DNA of 64,000 nucleotides from Trinickia fusca (GCF_003628145.1 NZ_RBZV01000002.1:620001-684000); one strand, 5' to 3'; counted from the first letter of the stretch, positions 44,660-53,026 are shown. Program-made: numbers and translations. The notes: generated by a model from the sequence alone, not told the origin.

Positions 44660-45409
44660 ATGACGCACCGTTTTTCCTGGCTGCGAGGTACCGCAGCCGC
44701 ATGCGTGGCCGCTTCGGCGCTCGTCGCCGGGCCGGCGCACGCGGGCTTGTTCGATGACGATCAGGCCCGCCAGGCGATTCTCGATCTGCGCAGCAAGACC
44801 GAGAACATGGCGAGCCAGCTCGCCGCCGCGCAGCGCACGATTCTCGATCAGTCGAACCGTATCGATCAGTTGAACCAACAGATCGCGACGTTGCGTGGGC
44901 AGAACGAGGATCTGACGAACCAGGTCACGACCCTGCAGAAGCAGCAGAAGGACTACTACACCGATCTCGACACGCGGCTCAAGAAGTTCGAGCCGCAGCA
45001 GCAAACGGTCGACGGTGTGGAGGGTACGGTGCAGCCCGGCGAAACGGAGGCGTTCAACGCGGCGTCGCAGCAGTTCCGTAACGGCGACTTCAAGGGAGCG
45101 ACGGCAGCGTTCCGCGACTTCATCTCCAAGTACCCGCAGAGCCCCTATCAGCCGACGGCGCAGTACTGGCTCGGCAACGCGCTATATGCGCTGCACGACT
45201 ACAAGGGCTCGACGGCGACCTGGCAGAACGTCGCCAAGAACTATCCGCAGCACCCGCGCGCCCCCGAAGCGCTGCTCGCGATCGCGAACAACCAACTCGA
45301 GTTGGGCCAGAAGGCCGCGGCTCGGAAGACGTTGCAGCAGATCGTCTCGCAATACGGCAATTCGACGGTAGCGCAAACGGCGCAGACCAAGCTCTCGCAG
45401 ATCAAGTAA
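44660..45409 (+). CDS. cpoB: Cell-division coordinator CpoB (YbgF)
   Basis: 249 aa. Sec signal peptide ending PAHA/GLFDD, trimerising coiled coil (~40-95; LDQSNRIDQLNQQIATLRGQNEDL), and three TPR units in the C-terminal half (FNAASQQFRNGDFKGATAAFRDF; AQYWLGNALYALHDYKGS). Coordinates PBP1B activity with Tol function during constriction. ATG 44660 has GGTGA upstream; a GTG at 44648 is in frame. Last gene of the operon, followed by an intrinsic terminator. Confidence 0.95.
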   Translation: MTHRFSWLRGTAAACVAASALVAGPAHAGLFDDDQARQAILDLRSKTENMASQLAAAQRTILDQSNRIDQLNQQIATLRGQNEDLTNQVTTLQKQQKDYYTDLDTRLKKFEPQQQTVDGVEGTVQPGETEAFNAASQQFRNGDFKGATAAFRDFISKYPQSPYQPTAQYWLGNALYALHDYKGSTATWQNVAKNYPQHPRAPEALLAIANNQLELGQKAAARKTLQQIVSQYGNSTVAQTAQTKLSQIK

Positions 45410-45453
45410 GGTAAGCGGGAGCACTGGAAAGCGCCGGTGGTTTCGCTGGCAAG

Positions 45454-45490
45454 GCCCGAAGTGTGTTCAACGCTTCGGGCTTTTCTTTTT
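45454..45490 (+). terminator. Rho-independent terminator of the tol-pal operon
   Basis: Stem GCCCGAAG (45454-45461) and CTTCGGGC (45473-45480), 11-nt loop, followed by TTTTCTTTTTT. Starts 45 nt after the cpoB stop. Confidence 0.95.
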
Positions 45491-45509
45491 TGCGGTGCGC
45501 AGTCTGCGG

Positions 45510-45539
45510 TTGACATGCGCCCGAAGCTCCCGCTATAAT
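45510..45539 (+). promoter_or_regulatory. Consensus sigma-70 promoter of tRNA-Lys
   Basis: TTGACA (45510-45515), 18-nt spacer, TATAAT (45534-45539): both hexamers are exact consensus. Transcription would start about 6 nt before the tRNA. Confidence 0.9.
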
Positions 45540-45551
45540 TTTGCCTCTTTT

Positions 45552-45627
45552 GGGTCGTTAGCTCAGCTGGTAGAGCAGCGGACTTTTAATCCGTTGGTCA
45601 CAGGTTCGAATCCCGTACGGCCTACCA
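45552..45627 (+). tRNA. tRNA-Lys (anticodon TTT)
   Basis: 76 nt including encoded CCA. Acceptor GGGTCGT pairs with ACGGCCT (two G-T wobbles), D-arm GCTCAGCTGGTAGAGC, anticodon loop CTTTTAA with TTT at 45585-45587, T-loop GGTTCGAATCC. Cloverleaf is complete. Confidence 0.98.
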
Positions 45628-45640
45628 AAGACACAAGGAA

Positions 45641-45671
45641 AGGGCTTAGCAGAGATGCTAAGCCCTTTTTC
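45641..45671 (+). terminator. Rho-independent terminator of tRNA-Lys
   Basis: Perfect 11-bp stem AGGGCTTAGCA/TGCTAAGCCCT with a GAGA tetraloop, followed by TTTTTC. Confidence 0.95.
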
Positions 45672-45854
45672 TTTGCCCTCCCTAAATCGATATTCGACAT
45701 CGATTCCCACCGAGCCCTTGCGCGAAGGTACCGTCCACTTACCTCGCCTGCCGCGCAAAGCATGTCCTGTCCGCTACAACGCGGTCACACATCAAACCCA
45801 CTCAGGCCGACCGTCTGCTCTCGCATCTTCGGTGGTAGCCTCAGCCACGCCATC

Positions 45855-45870
45855 ACAACAAATATGTTGT
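45855..45870. promoter_or_regulatory. Palindromic operator O1 of the hicAB promoter
   Basis: ACAACA-AATA-TGTTGT, 6-bp perfect arms. Shares the core CAACA-N4-TGTTG with the second site 32 bp downstream (three helical turns centre to centre), so a multimeric repressor such as HicB, which has a DNA-binding tail here, could bind both on one face. Confidence 0.75.
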
Positions 45871-45886
45871 ACACTCACTTGCAAAC

Positions 45887-45902
45887 GCAACATTTATGTT
45901 GC
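45887..45902. promoter_or_regulatory. Palindromic operator O2 overlapping the hicA promoter
   Basis: GCAACA-TTTA-TGTTGC, perfect 6-bp arms. It fills the spacer of a candidate promoter, TTGCAA (45879-45884), 17 nt, CATATT (45902-45907), so binding would block RNA polymerase. The hicA start is 30 nt further on. Confidence 0.75.
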
Positions 45903-45936
45903 ATATTTAACTCATTCTGATCTTCCAGAAGAACGC

Positions 45937-46116
45937 ATGAAGTACAGCGAATTCAGGCGATGGCTTCGTGAGCAGGGGGCCGAATTCAAACCTGCTCGCG
46001 GCAGCCACTTTCGCGTCACGCTCAATGGTCGATCAACGATTTTCCCCGACCACGGCGCAAAAGAGATTGGTAAGGGACTTGTGGAAAAGATCAAGAAGGA
46101 CTTAGGGCTCAAGTAG
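45937..46116 (+). CDS. hicA: HicA-type mRNA interferase toxin
   Basis: 59 aa, the typical tiny double-stranded-RBD-like fold. The catalytic histidine is His24 in ARGSHFRV; the ending GKGLVEKIKKDLGL is conserved. Cleaves mRNA when free; HicB neutralises it. AGAAGA lies ahead of the start. hicB follows after 74 nt. The interval 45673-45936 upstream carries the operators and has lower GC than the surroundings, consistent with acquired DNA next to a tRNA gene. Confidence 0.93.
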   Translation: MKYSEFRRWLREQGAEFKPARGSHFRVTLNGRSTIFPDHGAKEIGKGLVEKIKKDLGLK

Positions 46117-46190
46117 GCCAGCAGCCCTATAGAGGCTACAGTTCGAACACCAACTCCTCCCCCGGTTGAATCGCTAACGAAACGCGAACT

Positions 46191-46610
46191 ATGTACAGCT
46201 ATCCTGTCCATCTCGAAAAAGACACGAACGGTTCCTTGCTCGTGACTTTCCCGGATATTCCCGAAGCGGCGTCCGTCGGCGACGACGAGGACGAAGCGTT
46301 GCTCAACGCACTCGATGCACTCGAAAGCGCCATCGAGATTTACTTCGATGAAAAACGAGAAGTACCGGCACCATCGAAGGCACGTAAGGGACAACGGACG
46401 GTTACCCTCCCTGCCCTTGTTACCGCCAAAGTGCTCCTCGCCAACGAAATGGTGCGCCAAGGCGTGCGCAAGGCCGAACTGGCACGGCGTCTCGAGCTGC
46501 ACATGCCGCAGATCGACCGCCTGCTCGATCCGCGGCATTCGTCAAAGCTCGATACGATCGAACGCGCTTTTGAAAAGCTCGGCAAACGGCTGGATGTTTC
46601 CGTCGTTTGA
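46191..46610 (+). CDS. hicB: HicB antitoxin with DNA-binding domain
   Basis: 139 aa. HicB partial RNase-H fold at residues 1-60 (FPDIPEAASVGDDEDEALLNALDAL) and an XRE-like HTH at ~95-135 (AELARRLELHMPQIDRLLD). The HTH version auto-represses its operon, fitting the two palindromes upstream of hicA. In E. coli-type systems the order is also hicA-hicB. Confidence 0.93.
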   Translation: MYSYPVHLEKDTNGSLLVTFPDIPEAASVGDDEDEALLNALDALESAIEIYFDEKREVPAPSKARKGQRTVTLPALVTAKVLLANEMVRQGVRKAELARRLELHMPQIDRLLDPRHSSKLDTIERAFEKLGKRLDVSVV

Positions 46611-46650
46611 TAGCAAACAGAGATCGCCAAGCACGTCTGTATCTAATGAC

Positions 46651-46941
46651 ATGACCGAACAGCACCGATCGGCGATCCCCCTCACCGCAAGATACATCGC
46701 GGATCAGCGCGAAAATCGCGACCTGATCCCGCACGAAGTTGTCAGTCGTACCGTCGACGGAGCGACGCCCCTGCGCGCGTGGCGCGAGCACCTTGACCTC
46801 ACGCAAGCGGAAGTGGCTGAACGACTCGGGATTAGCCAATCCGCCTATGCACAGCAGGAAAACAGCGAGCGTCTGCGCAAATCGTCACGGGAGAAGATCG
46901 CTGCAGCGCTTGGCATTACAGCGGCCCAGCTCGATTTCTGA
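46651..46941 (+). CDS. XRE-family HTH protein downstream of hicAB
   Basis: 96 aa. N-terminal ~45 residues have no known domain (IPLTARYIADQRENRDLIPHEV), then an HTH_3 domain at ~50-95 (LDLTQAEVAERLGISQSAYAQ ... KIAAALGITAAQLDF). It follows hicB by 40 nt on the same strand. HTH proteins of this outline act as antitoxins or as regulators; a third component of the hic locus or the remnant antitoxin of a second system are both possible. No toxin gene follows. Confidence 0.82.
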   Translation: MTEQHRSAIPLTARYIADQRENRDLIPHEVVSRTVDGATPLRAWREHLDLTQAEVAERLGISQSAYAQQENSERLRKSSREKIAAALGITAAQLDF

Positions 46942-46973
46942 AGGCCTTCGGCATCGGGATTCCCCGCCACCCC

Positions 46974-48125
46974 TCACGGCATCCCAACAGGCGCCACCAT
47001 CGCCTTGCGCACATCCTTCCAAGGCAGCGTCACGCCTTCCCCACGACAAGGCCGATCCGCCTCGGAGTACGAGAGCGCGGCGAAGAGCCCCTCCTTGCGC
47101 GGTGCGAGTTCAAGCATGCCGGCCCAGGTCTTGTCGCCGTAGTGGGCCCAGTTCGTGCACTGGGTGCCCTTGCACTCGTAACTCGCCAGCCCTTGCGTCA
47201 AGCAGCTGTCCTCACTGCCACCGCTTTCCTGCGAGGCCTTGCGCAGCACCATCGAGACGAGATCGTCGCCTTTCGCGTAGTCGAAGGTCTTCGTGTCCGC
47301 CGGCGGAAAGCGAAAGATACGGCTCCAGTCCAGCGCCTTACCCGTCTTCAAATCGTACGTCGTCGAGTGCCACGAACTGGACGGATGCGCGGCGCCCGGC
47401 CAGTCCCAGCCACAGGTCTCGTCGACCGTGAAAAAGCGCGCGTTCGCGAAGCTCACCTTCGAGTCACACGATGTACTGCCGCCCGGCAATGAAGCGAGCG
47501 CCTCGCTGATGTCCTCACGAAAGCCCCGCTCCAGCGACGCATTGACGGCATCCATCGCGCCCCGATCGGGCGCTGCGCTCAATTGCACCATCATCGCGCC
47601 GCTACGTTTCTCGCGGACGAACTGCCAGGCGATCGCACCGTCATCGCTATGCCCATTGCGCGCCATCACTTGCGTCGGCGCCTCGCTACGCAAGCACTCG
47701 TAAGCGCGCTCACTGTCCGAATGCGCGTCAAAGTGCACGTCACACGTCACAGCGGCGCGCTTGAGCTCGACGGGCAGCGTCTGCGCGGCGGTTGCCGTCT
47801 TGCGCCAGTTGCCCTTCACGACATCGCCTTCGATGCTGAGCGTCCAGTAACCCGTTGGCGCATCGCAGGTCTTCGGTTCATCGTTGCCACCATCGAGCGG
47901 ACATTCGACGAACTGCCCGGGCTTGCCCGCTTGAACGAGGCCGATGTCGACACCCTGTGAACGATAGAAGTAACGGCCCACGCGCGCATGATCGAACTCG
48001 TAGAGCCGCAACACGATCGCCGACTTGCCCAATGTCCCTACGTAGGAATCCGAAGCATCTGCAGCATGCGCGGCCCCTGTGACTGCGCATATCGCGAGAA
48101 GAGAAACCATCGACTGCCATCGCAT
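46974..48125 (-). CDS. Secreted hypothetical protein
   Basis: 383 aa. Sec signal peptide ending in GAAHA/ADASD at ~20. Periplasmic or exported by prediction; about ten cysteines in the mature part (e.g. VECPLDGG, KTCDAP, VTCDVH, TSCDSK) suggest disulfides. The N-terminal part (YVGTLGKSAIVLRLY) resembles small beta-barrel domains found before uncharacterised enzymes, but I recognise no family. A GGGAGGG site precedes the start. It lies 30 nt after the next gene on the same strand, so it can be the last member of the 51.8-47.0 kb operon. Confidence 0.8.
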   Translation of the reverse strand: MRWQSMVSLLAICAVTGAAHAADASDSYVGTLGKSAIVLRLYEFDHARVGRYFYRSQGVDIGLVQAGKPGQFVECPLDGGNDEPKTCDAPTGYWTLSIEGDVVKGNWRKTATAAQTLPVELKRAAVTCDVHFDAHSDSERAYECLRSEAPTQVMARNGHSDDGAIAWQFVREKRSGAMMVQLSAAPDRGAMDAVNASLERGFREDISEALASLPGGSTSCDSKVSFANARFFTVDETCGWDWPGAAHPSSSWHSTTYDLKTGKALDWSRIFRFPPADTKTFDYAKGDDLVSMVLRKASQESGGSEDSCLTQGLASYECKGTQCTNWAHYGDKTWAGMLELAPRKEGLFAALSYSEADRPCRGEGVTLPWKDVRKAMVAPVGMP

Positions 48126-48155
48126 CGCAACGTCCCTCCCACTCGTAAGGTCAGG

Positions 48156-49235
48156 TCAATAGTCGTACACGTGCTCGGGCGTAAAGCCCATCGTGGGCGC
48201 ATCGGCCAGAAACGTCGATAGCCGGCCGACGGGCATCAGCAGCCCCAGGCGCCGCGCATGAGCAGGCATCGTGAGCGGCTGCTCGAACAGCACTTGCCAA
48301 TCCCCCTTCTGCGGATTCGCATCGTCGTTCGCCCAAACCGTCACGAGAATCGGCGACTTGTCGCCGTTGCCCGCAATGTCGACGATGCGCACACCCTGCT
48401 GCGCCAGCGTCGTCGCCGCAAGGCGGAAATCGAAATAACGTGGCAGCGACAGCAGCGCACGACCATCGGGCAAGCGGCGCAGCACCTCGACGCGCGGCGG
48501 CGGCGCCCACGTCTGCGGCAGCTGCTCGACCACCACGTCGGTCGTCATCAACGCGGGCGTGTAGGCCGCGCGCGTCGCCTTCTCGATCAGCTTGCCGTAG
48601 ACCGCCTTGATCGCATACTCGGTGGTCAACGCATAGCGCCGCTCCCACTTGCGCACCATGCCCGGCCCCGTCATCGGCACATCGGTCCACAAGTGCTTGA
48701 GCCGCGACGTGAAGTCGAACAGATACCACGGCTCCTGGCGAATGAAGTCGACGTACTCCTGTGCGGCCTTGGCGGCATAACGATCTTCGTCGGTCAGCCG
48801 AGCGCCGTCGAGCAGCCAGCTCACGCGCCCCAGCGTGTTTTCGTAGACCGAACGCAGCGCATATTCGGCCGTCGTGCTCGTCGCGATGACCCAGATCATC
48901 ACGTGATAGCCGGCGTTGAACGGATAGTCGCGGCGCATCTGCTCGCGCGTCACCGTCGCATACGCGGACCACAGCTGGCCGACCTGCCCGATGAACGGAA
49001 ATGCCTGCGGCGGCTTGACGGCGACGATCCGCGCGTACTCGGCCGGGCTGTGCACGAGGTACCACTCGGGAAACGTCAGCAGCGTCTGCTCGGCGCCACG
49101 CCGCGCGTCGGGCGGCACCGCACTTTCCTGCGCGGCGCCGGAACCCAAAGCCGAAACCGCGCCCCACGCCCACGGCGTCGTCAACGCAGCCGCCGCCGCG
49201 ATGGCGGCAAGCCCAACTCGCCAACGCCGGCTCAT
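48156..49235 (-). CDS. Conserved hypothetical membrane-associated protein
   Basis: 359 aa. N-terminal hydrophobic segment (~8-28), either signal anchor or signal peptide, then a Trp/Tyr-rich region (TLLTFPEWYLVHSPAEYA; PWYLFDFTSRLKHLW) and one possible further membrane stretch (~115-135, HVMIWVIATSTTAEYAL). C-terminal half is soluble alpha/beta. I do not recognise a family. Its ATG overlaps the TGA of the FAD-oxidase/methyltransferase gene (ATGA), so stoichiometric, coupled expression is likely and points to a shared process. Confidence 0.83.
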   Translation of the reverse strand: MSRRWRVGLAAIAAAAALTTPWAWGAVSALGSGAAQESAVPPDARRGAEQTLLTFPEWYLVHSPAEYARIVAVKPPQAFPFIGQVGQLWSAYATVTREQMRRDYPFNAGYHVMIWVIATSTTAEYALRSVYENTLGRVSWLLDGARLTDEDRYAAKAAQEYVDFIRQEPWYLFDFTSRLKHLWTDVPMTGPGMVRKWERRYALTTEYAIKAVYGKLIEKATRAAYTPALMTTDVVVEQLPQTWAPPPRVEVLRRLPDGRALLSLPRYFDFRLAATTLAQQGVRIVDIAGNGDKSPILVTVWANDDANPQKGDWQVLFEQPLTMPAHARRLGLLMPVGRLSTFLADAPTMGFTPEHVYDY

Positions 49236-51475
49236 GCGCGTTCTCCGTGGCGCACGAACGCCAACAGCAGGTTGTCCGACGGATCGCCCTCCTGCCGCAA
49301 ACGCAGCCCCGTATGACGGAAGCCTGCCGCTTCGATGCGCGCGATCCAGTCGTCGATGCTGCCGAATTGACGCAGTTCCTTCTGGTTGGTCTCCCAGGTC
49401 TCGCCGAGCCCCGCGTTGAACACGGTATGCGCGAGCGACACGAACGCGTCCATCTGCGGCGTCTTCACGTCATGGTCACGCACGATGAAATAGCCGCCGG
49501 GCCGCACGATCTGCGCGATCGACGCGAGAAACGGCGCGAGCTTGGACGGCGCCATATGGTGCAAGCCGATGAAGCAACTCACGAGATCGGCGCTTTGCGC
49601 AGGCAGCGCAATCGGCGCGTAATCGTCGAGCGGTACGTATTCGCCGATATTGCGCACCTGGCCGCGTTCGACGATGTCGACGGGGCTCATGCCGGGCGCC
49701 ACGTCATGCACGAGCGTCACGCTGCCCTTCAGGCGCAGATGCTTGCGCAGCGCGCGCACGTAACGCCCCGTCGTGCCGATCTCGACGTAATCGCGCAACT
49801 CGACGTCGCCGAGCAGCGTCGCCGCCTGCCGCCCCATCTCGGTCTTTTGCGTGGCCAGCGACGGCAATGCATGCGTGAGCATCGCGAGCGCCGGCGTGAT
49901 CGACTTGAGTCCGGCCTGAATGCCGCGATAAATCGATTCGTCGTCGCGATGCTTGGCGGCTTCCGTCTTGATCAGCGTGTGCAAACGGTCCTCGGGCAGC
50001 ACGTTGAAGACGTTCTTCAGGAACAAATAGAAGCGGTCCGACTGGCGCGCATCGCGATAGATCGAACCGAACAGCGAGCCCGCCGCCCCCTCTTGTGCCA
50101 TGTGCGCGGCCCGCGCGCCGCCATCGAGCAGCGGCGCATAGTAGCGATCCCACAGCGCCCCGCGCAGCCGGTAATGCGGATCGAGGTCGGCTTTGAGCGC
50201 GAACATCTCGCGCGCACGCGGGTACGCGCGATGAAACTGTTCGTCGGTCGCATGCAGCTGGTAGGGCAGATAGTAGGTGCCGCCCCGCTCGAGCACGGCG
50301 TCGATGAGCTCGCGCGTCCACACGGCCACGCGCTCCTTCGCGTTCTCGCGCGTGCGCTGCTTGTAGTAGAGGACGAACGCGAACGTCTCGCCGCGCGCCC
50401 ATGCCATGACGGTCCCGTTGTCGCCCAGCGCGTGACGCACCGAGATGTTCACGACGTTCACGTTGTGACGGGCCAGCACCGCCCCCATCGCGCTCGCGAA
50501 GCTGCTGACGGCCGAGGCCGGCACGAAGTACTCCTGCAGCACGTAGGTGCGATTGCGCCGGTTCAACGGCTCGAGCTCGGCCACGTCGTAGCCGGCCTCG
50601 TAGTTGCGCCAGTGCACCTTCTTGCCGAGCATGATCAGCGGATCGTACAGATACTCGCGACGGAACTTGCCGAGCGGTGTTTCGGTGATGGCCCACAGAA
50701 AATACTTCGCGGCCCAGAAGCCCCGGCTCAGCGGCTGCAGGCGAGGCTCCGTCGCAGGCTCGTCGGTGACGGTCCAGCTGACCGCGCGCCCGCGCTCATA
50801 GCTGGGCGGGTACAGATCGAAGTTGTGAAAGACGATGTCGCGATGGCCACGCACGTTCGCATCGAACCACGTGGCGTAATCCTCGGTGCGCATCTTCTTG
50901 TCGCTGCGTGCGACGCGTGTGTTCGGCACGAGCTCGAGCTCGGCTTCGACGATGATGCCGATGCCGCCATAGCCGCCGATGGCCGCGTAAAAGAGCGTCG
51001 CGTTCTCGGTCGGCGTCGCTTCGACGACCTCGCCGTTCGCGAGCACGAGCGTAATCGCGCGCACCGACAGCACGACGGGCCCGAGCCCCATGTAGCGGCC
51101 GTGCGCATTGACCGACAAGGCGCCGCCGACCGTGAAATTCGCGTACGTCTGCATGATCTTCACGGCCAGGCCGTGCGGATCGATGAAGCGCTGAATGTCG
51201 CACCAGCGGATGCCCGCCTGCACGCGAATGACGGCCGCGTGCGGATCGAAGCGGATCACGCGGTTCATGTTGCGCATGTCGAGGTGCAGCGTGCCGGGGC
51301 TGGCCGTATGGCCGCCCATGCTGAAATGTCCGCCGCCGGTCGAGACTGGCAGATTCGTACGCACGAGCGTATCGACGACTTCTTGCGTGGTCGTGGGCGA
51401 GACGACCGAAAAAACGGGAGTCCGGTTGAGCTGGGTGACGTCGTTGACTGTGGGCATATCGCTGGGGCCTGGCAT
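49232..51475 (-). CDS. Fused FAD-linked oxidase and SAM-methyltransferase-like protein
   Basis: 747 aa. Residues ~20-210 are a VAO-type FAD-binding domain: SPTTTQEVVDTL, PVSTGGGHFSMGGH with His50 in the place of a covalent flavin histidine, and YANFTVGGALSVNAHGRYMG; residues ~210-470 fit the oxidase cap domain. Residues ~470-555 are a helical linker. Residues ~560-745 look like a class I methyltransferase: EIGTTGRY as a weak motif I, then SADLVSCFIGLHHMAP and IVRPGGYFIVRDHD. The glycine-rich SAM loop is divergent, so methyl transfer is uncertain. It starts by ATGA overlap with the DUF805 gene. The combination within one chain is unusual; substrate could be a lipid-linked sugar or alditol, by analogy with DprE1 and alditol oxidases. 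See findings. Confidence 0.85.
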   Translation of the reverse strand: MPGPSDMPTVNDVTQLNRTPVFSVVSPTTTQEVVDTLVRTNLPVSTGGGHFSMGGHTASPGTLHLDMRNMNRVIRFDPHAAVIRVQAGIRWCDIQRFIDPHGLAVKIMQTYANFTVGGALSVNAHGRYMGLGPVVLSVRAITLVLANGEVVEATPTENATLFYAAIGGYGGIGIIVEAELELVPNTRVARSDKKMRTEDYATWFDANVRGHRDIVFHNFDLYPPSYERGRAVSWTVTDEPATEPRLQPLSRGFWAAKYFLWAITETPLGKFRREYLYDPLIMLGKKVHWRNYEAGYDVAELEPLNRRNRTYVLQEYFVPASAVSSFASAMGAVLARHNVNVVNISVRHALGDNGTVMAWARGETFAFVLYYKQRTRENAKERVAVWTRELIDAVLERGGTYYLPYQLHATDEQFHRAYPRAREMFALKADLDPHYRLRGALWDRYYAPLLDGGARAAHMAQEGAAGSLFGSIYRDARQSDRFYLFLKNVFNVLPEDRLHTLIKTEAAKHRDDESIYRGIQAGLKSITPALAMLTHALPSLATQKTEMGRQAATLLGDVELRDYVEIGTTGRYVRALRKHLRLKGSVTLVHDVAPGMSPVDIVERGQVRNIGEYVPLDDYAPIALPAQSADLVSCFIGLHHMAPSKLAPFLASIAQIVRPGGYFIVRDHDVKTPQMDAFVSLAHTVFNAGLGETWETNQKELRQFGSIDDWIARIEAAGFRHTGLRLRQEGDPSDNLLLAFVRHGERA

Positions 51476-51846
51476 CACTCGGCAATGTTGACTTGAAGGT
51501 AATCGTCACGGCTGGCCGGATCGGTGCCAAAACGATTCGGATGCGCGAGGCCGCGCTTGAACAATTGAATCAGTATCCAGACCGGCCCCAGAATCGGCAC
51601 GACGACAATAAAGAGCGCCGTACCCGGACGGCCGACGTCGTGCAAGCGCCGTATCGCCAGCGCTACCGCGCACCAGATAAACAGCACCGCGAACAAATCC
51701 TCGCCGCGCTCGCCGAACGTCGTGCCGGCAAGGCTGCCGAATGCCGCGCACGTAAGCGCCGCGATAACGAGCCGCGTCAGCCATTCGCTCCGGCCGATAC
51801 GGCCGCGCGTCAGAAAGAACGCCGAAAACAGTGAAATGAAAGACAT
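51475..51846 (-). CDS. DUF805 membrane protein
   Basis: 123 aa with four predicted helices. DUF805 hallmarks are the opening SFFLTRGRIGRSEWL-type motif (here FLTRGRIGRSEWLTR) and IRRLHDVGRPG, then GPVWILIQLFKRG. Function of the family is unknown. First gene of the operon; its TGA overlaps the next ATG. A -10 hexamer TATAAT lies 58 nt upstream. Confidence 0.88.
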   Translation of the reverse strand: MSFISLFSAFFLTRGRIGRSEWLTRLVIAALTCAAFGSLAGTTFGERGEDLFAVLFIWCAVALAIRRLHDVGRPGTALFIVVVPILGPVWILIQLFKRGLAHPNRFGTDPASRDDYLQVNIAE

Positions 51847-51903
51847 CTTCTTTTTGCGGTCCTGATTGAGTTGTTGCCGCAGTGCCGGCAAAATTCGCTG
51901 GTT

Positions 51904-51963
51904 ATTATAATTGCCGCCAATCGCAAAGTCGCAAGTTGACTATTGGTAAAACGGCGCTATTTT
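51904..51963. promoter_or_regulatory. Back-to-back sigma-70 promoters
   Basis: Minus strand: TTGCGA (51934-51929), 19-nt spacer, TATAAT (51909-51904), serving the DUF805 operon. Plus strand: TTGACT (51936-51941), 16-nt spacer, TATTTT (51958-51963), serving the hydrolase gene. The -35 elements lie adjacent, so the two promoters may compete or share control. Confidence 0.6.
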
Positions 51964-52015
51964 GCGACGCGATTGGGCATATTCAACCATACGGCACATA
52001 CGAGATCGATTCAAA

Positions 52016-53026
52016 GTGAAAGCAGTCAAGGTTCTGGCGATGGCAGCAGCCGTCGTGACGCTTGCCGTTGCCGGCACGCTCGCCGCGGCAACCTGGGCCG
52101 CCCATCAGCGCGAGCGCGATACGCAAGCTGCGGCCCCGGCCGGCGCGCGCTTCGTGCGCGCCGCCGATGTCGACATGTTGATCCAGCAACGTGGGCCCGA
52201 CTCGGGCGAGCCGATCGTGTTCGTCTCGGGCGTCGGCGCATGGAGCGCGACCTGGCTTCCAACGATGGACGCCCTCGCGCGCGCCGGCTACCGCACTATC
52301 GCGATCGACCTGCCGCCGTTCGGCTACACGAGCCGCCCGGCCGCGGCCGCGAACGCCTACGACACCGAGCATCAGGCCGCACGCATTCTGGGCGCGCTCG
52401 ATACCCTCGGCGTGTCGAAGGCGGTGCTCGTCGGCCACTCGTTCGGTGGTCGCGCAACGGTCGAGGCGCTGATGACGCAGCCGTCGCGCTTTAGCGCGGC
52501 CGTGTTCGTCGATGTCGCGCTGCAACTCGATCCCCCCGCCGCGCGGGCGCCGGGCATGGCGATGCGTGCACTCGAGGTGCCGCCACTGCGGCATGCGTTG
52601 ATCGCGGCGACTGCCACGAATCCGTTCATGACAGGCTGGTTCCTCGACCGGTTCACGTCGCGGCACGACGCGCTGACGCCGCAAGTGGTCGACGTCTATC
52701 AACGCCCGCTCTCGCAGCGCGGCACGACCGATGCGTACGGGGATTGGCTCGGCGCCTTCCTGGGAGACCCGGGCCACAGCCGCAGCAATCGCAGCGCACA
52801 GTACGCGTCGCTAACGATGCCGGTGGCCGTGATCTGGGGGCAAACCGATTCGGTCACGCCGCTGGCGGAGGGTGAGCGGCTCGCGAAGCTGCTGCCGAAT
52901 GCCACCTTGAAGACGCTGCCCGGCATCGGCCACATTCCGCATGTGGAGGACAACGCGGCTTTCGACCGTGCACTGCTTGCGTTCCTCGCGCAGGGGCACC
53001 CGGCGACGCCAACCGCGCAGAACTAA
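52016..53026 (+). CDS. Alpha/beta hydrolase, membrane-anchored or exported
   Basis: 336 aa from the GTG chosen here. N-terminal hydrophobic segment (~8-25) then an alpha/beta hydrolase fold: nucleophile Ser142 in VLVGHSFGGR, acid in GQTDSVTP and histidine in GIGHIPHVE. Start could also be ATG 52040 or a TTG at 51962; GTG 52016 lies about 50 nt after the predicted transcription start. Substrate unknown. Its gene diverges from the DUF805/oxidase operon and may be co-regulated with it. Confidence 0.83.
   Translation: MKAVKVLAMAAAVVTLAVAGTLAAATWAAHQRERDTQAAAPAGARFVRAADVDMLIQQRGPDSGEPIVFVSGVGAWSATWLPTMDALARAGYRTIAIDLPPFGYTSRPAAAANAYDTEHQAARILGALDTLGVSKAVLVGHSFGGRATVEALMTQPSRFSAAVFVDVALQLDPPAARAPGMAMRALEVPPLRHALIAATATNPFMTGWFLDRFTSRHDALTPQVVDVYQRPLSQRGTTDAYGDWLGAFLGDPGHSRSNRSAQYASLTMPVAVIWGQTDSVTPLAEGERLAKLLPNATLKTLPGIGHIPHVEDNAAFDRALLAFLAQGHPATPTAQN

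Noticed and set aside
45552-45666. tRNA-Lys as an integration site of a genomic island containing hicAB
   Set aside because: No integrase and no repeated tRNA 3' end were seen downstream; only the hic locus itself looks accessory.
49247-51496. 749-aa plus-strand open frame opposite the fused oxidase
   Set aside because: Composition is that of an antisense frame; all FAD motifs are on the minus strand.
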